Translations under genes and position numbers: made by a program
Notes under the pieces: generated by a model
Told to the model about the DNA's origin: nothing
Seen by the model: only the letters and a program-made list of their open reading frames with translations
Database searches by the model: none
In this document: piece after piece, positions 63,401-64,000 of the stretch
Position numbering within the stretch: the first letter of the stretch is position 1
Layout of the letters: every line of letters begins with the position of its first letter
Source: Adiantum capillus-veneris
Lineage: Eukaryota > Streptophyta > Polypodiopsida > Polypodiales > Pteridaceae
NCBI GenBank assembly: GCA_014529385.2
Contig: CM043952.1
Span: 158,255,557 to 158,319,556, forward strand
Direction of reading: 5' to 3'
DNA length: 64,000 bases

Positions 63401-63982
63401 GTTTTGGTTTTTGAACCCCTTAGGCCTTCCTCTTGTTTCCACTGACAGTGCAACACTTGATGATTCTCCTGTGCTTCTCCTTCGTATTTCCTCGCTTAGG
63501 AGAACACCCACAACATCATCAAACTTAAGAGTATTTGTGCCAGAAATAGAATTACTTACAGCCATCACAAGGCTGTCCCAACTATTCGATAGAGATGATA
63601 GTATAAGGAGAGCTCGCACTTCGTCATCGAAATTGATTTTCACCAATCGAAGTTGACTTATGTTTGTGTTAAAGTCATTTAGGTGTTCTGCAACTGAACC
63701 ATTCTCTGCCATCTTTAGATTGAAGAAGCACTTCATAAGAAATACCTTATTGGATGCCGATGGTTTCTCGTAGAAGTCGCCGAGTGACTTCATCAAGTCC
63801 TCCGTGGTCTTCATCTCCAAAACATTGAAGGCCACCGTTGATGCCAAGCTTAACCGGATTGTTCCCAGTGCCTTTCGATCAAGGACAATCCATGCTTCAT
63901 CTGCCATTGTTGTGGGCTTCTTCACAAGACCGCCTAGTGGCAAATAGAGGTCCTTCTGGTAGAGATAGTCTTCAATCTGCAT
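60407..63982 (-). pseudogene. gag-pol: Gag-Pol polyprotein of Copia E, RT active site altered
   Basis: 1191 codons open from MQIEDYLYQKDLYLPL, which is probably internal; the true Gag start is beyond 64000. Order: Gag (FLMKCFFNLKMAENGSVAEH), CCHC CWNCGKKGHVKKDC, protease WIVDSGASFHATPH, pre-integrase WHYRLGHMSAKGMQIL and CEDCVYGKQKRVKF, integrase HSDVWGPASTPSLGCSLYYV, LRSDNGGEY, RTPQQNGISERMNRT, RT NQTWELVELPEGKRELQNKW, MDVNTAFPHGDLEEEIYM, LKKSLYGLKQASRQWY, then LYVNDMLIAS, and RNase H YADADMVGDKDTRRSTTGYV with STREAEYVA. The catalytic YVDD reads YVND (Asn codon at 61121-61123). A CAA-to-TAA change ends the ORF at 60407; the frame continues DSQSAIHLAKNSAFHSRTKH beyond, with a further stop before MFTK. 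Young but catalytically dead. Confidence 0.9.
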
Positions 63983-64000
63983 CTTACAATGTTGGTAGTT

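Overview
This window looks like repeat-rich nuclear DNA from a land plant. The evidence is plant-type Ty3/gypsy and Ty1/copia retrotransposons, primer-binding sites matching tRNA-Asp and initiator tRNA-Met, a BED/DUF659/hAT-C transposase and many long CA/TG, AT and GA tracts. An unusual intron-bearing reverse transcriptase family argues mildly for a seedless plant (fern, lycophyte, bryophyte) over a flowering plant, but the species cannot be fixed from this sequence. I find no convincing single-copy host gene, no tRNA or rRNA gene and no CRISPR array.

Layout. 1-5613: 5' part of a minus-strand Ty3/gypsy element (A) with Gag, a 2.3-kb leader carrying seven near-identical palindromes, a tRNA-Asp-type PBS and a 5' LTR. 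A sits in the pol region of a second minus-strand gypsy element (B, 5614-13578; tRNA-Met-type PBS). B's LTR is interrupted by, or partly duplicated around, a 5'-truncated retroelement copy (P1, 8788-11631). 13579-14089 holds an unidentified minus-strand ORF, cut by a young Gag-protease-only gypsy element (C, 14090-22692) with almost identical LTRs and a perfect 5-bp target duplication. 23542-30634: a second, longer copy of the same family (P2) with promoter-like sequence, two introns, ORF1 and the start of the RT ORF, broken by a chromovirus integrase/chromodomain/LTR fragment (28168-29333). 31396-41040: a three-unit tandem array of a 3.0-3.5-kb sequence joined at CA tracts. 41960-51683: a decayed Copia element (D) with 240-bp LTRs, carrying a nested hAT transposon. 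52474-53544: a solo LTR related to A. 55841-59288: a third, older P copy (P3), interrupted by Copia element E (59289 to beyond 64000), which has a nearly intact polyprotein but an altered RT active site.

The main discovery candidate is family P. The three copies together outline a two-ORF retroelement: promoter and 5' hairpin, short first exon, long intron, small second exon, 43-64-nt intron, then ORF1 ending in an RGRGR tail. The ORF1 stop lies one base before the ORF2 start (TAA-T-ATG). ORF2 is a Penelope-like/telomerase-like RT with TADI, IPMG and FMDD motifs and no recognisable endonuclease. Retained introns are a known peculiarity of Penelope-like elements; the gag-like ORF1 is not something I recognise.

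Order of events inferred from nesting: B before A; the 13.6-14.1/22.7-kb locus before C; P2 before or together with the chromovirus fragment; D before hAT; P3 before E. C is the youngest clear insertion.
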